Source of the DNA: Ruminococcus sp.
GTDB taxonomy: Bacteria; Bacillota; Clostridia; Oscillospirales; Ruminococcaceae
DNA length: 5,023 bases
Reading direction: 5' to 3'
NCBI GenBank assembly: GCA_014799675.1
Contig: JAAVHM010000082.1
Coordinates: forward strand, 8,705-13,727
Both the position numbers and the translations under genes were made by a program. The first letter of the stretch is position 1; the number at the start of each line of letters is the position of its first letter. Below the pieces are notes generated by a model. The model saw only the letters and a list, made by a program, of their open reading frames with translations. It ran no database searches and was not told where the DNA came from. Of the stretch, positions 4,953 to 5,023 are shown piece by piece.

Positions 4953-5023
4953 TGGCTCCCCAAGTTGGACTCGAACCAACGACCCTGCGGTTAACAGCCG
5001 CATGCTCTACCGACTGAGCTATT
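4953..5023 (-). tRNA. tRNA-Asn (anticodon GTT), 5' end cut by window edge
   Basis: On the minus strand all arms are visible. The D arm is GCTC...GAGC. The anticodon stem TGCGG/CCGCA encloses loop CTGTTAA, with anticodon GTT at 4993-4995. The T arm is GTTGG-TTCGAGT-CCAAC. The 3' acceptor strand is TTGGGGA, then discriminator G and an encoded CCA (4953-4955). The first five bases of the 5' acceptor strand, expected to be TCCCC, lie beyond the right edge. GTT decodes AAC and AAT, so the tRNA carries asparagine. Confidence 0.96.

Noticed and set aside
4953..5023. tRNA-Asn as an integration site
   Set aside because: No second copy of the tRNA 3' end and no integrase gene is visible in the window.
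1..5023. CRISPR array, insertion sequence, transposase, or known defence operon
   Set aside because: No regularly spaced repeats, no transposase or integrase motifs and no recognisable effector genes were seen on either strand.

Overview
This is a compact bacterial chromosome segment, very probably from a Clostridia-type Firmicute (Ruminococcus/Oscillospiraceae-like). That guess rests on strong AGGAGG-type ribosome binding sites, closely packed co-directional genes, a TatD-associated-type radical SAM protein, and an rlmH gene next to a tRNA. No database search was possible. Every supported gene lies on the minus strand, so transcription runs from high to low coordinates.

In transcription order: a tRNA-Asn(GUU) cut by the window edge; a factor-independent terminator; rlmH (23S rRNA pseudouridine methyltransferase); an unrecognised 123-aa protein with a TTG start; a small P-loop kinase-like protein whose 3' end is frameshifted; a candidate promoter; a 69-aa two-helix membrane protein overlapping (ATGA) a nucleotidyltransferase; an unrecognised 129-aa protein; a TatD-associated-type radical SAM protein; a ~155-aa protein with an Imm1-like C-terminal end; a NUDIX hydrolase; and the N-terminal half of an aldose 1-epimerase that runs off the left edge.

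The housekeeping or metabolic genes (rlmH, radical SAM, NUDIX, epimerase) are interleaved with short accessory genes. None of the accessory genes has an obvious partner here, and several resemble orphan immunity or resistance-type proteins.

The most striking feature is a near-perfect 22-bp direct repeat (20/22 matches, 14 contiguous). One copy spans the rlmH stop codon and the other spans the stop codon of the 129-aa gene about 2.28 kb away. The accessory block lies exactly between the copies. In staphylococci the 3' end of rlmH (orfX) is the integration site of SCC elements, so this layout may be the footprint of a small cassette inserted at the rlmH 3' end. No recombinase gene is present, so this remains a hypothesis.

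The second notable feature is the frameshift in the kinase-like gene. One G appears to be missing from a G-run, and adding it restores a family-typical C-terminus. No stretch longer than about 65 bp lacks a gene, apart from the 66-bp tRNA-rlmH spacer holding the terminator.
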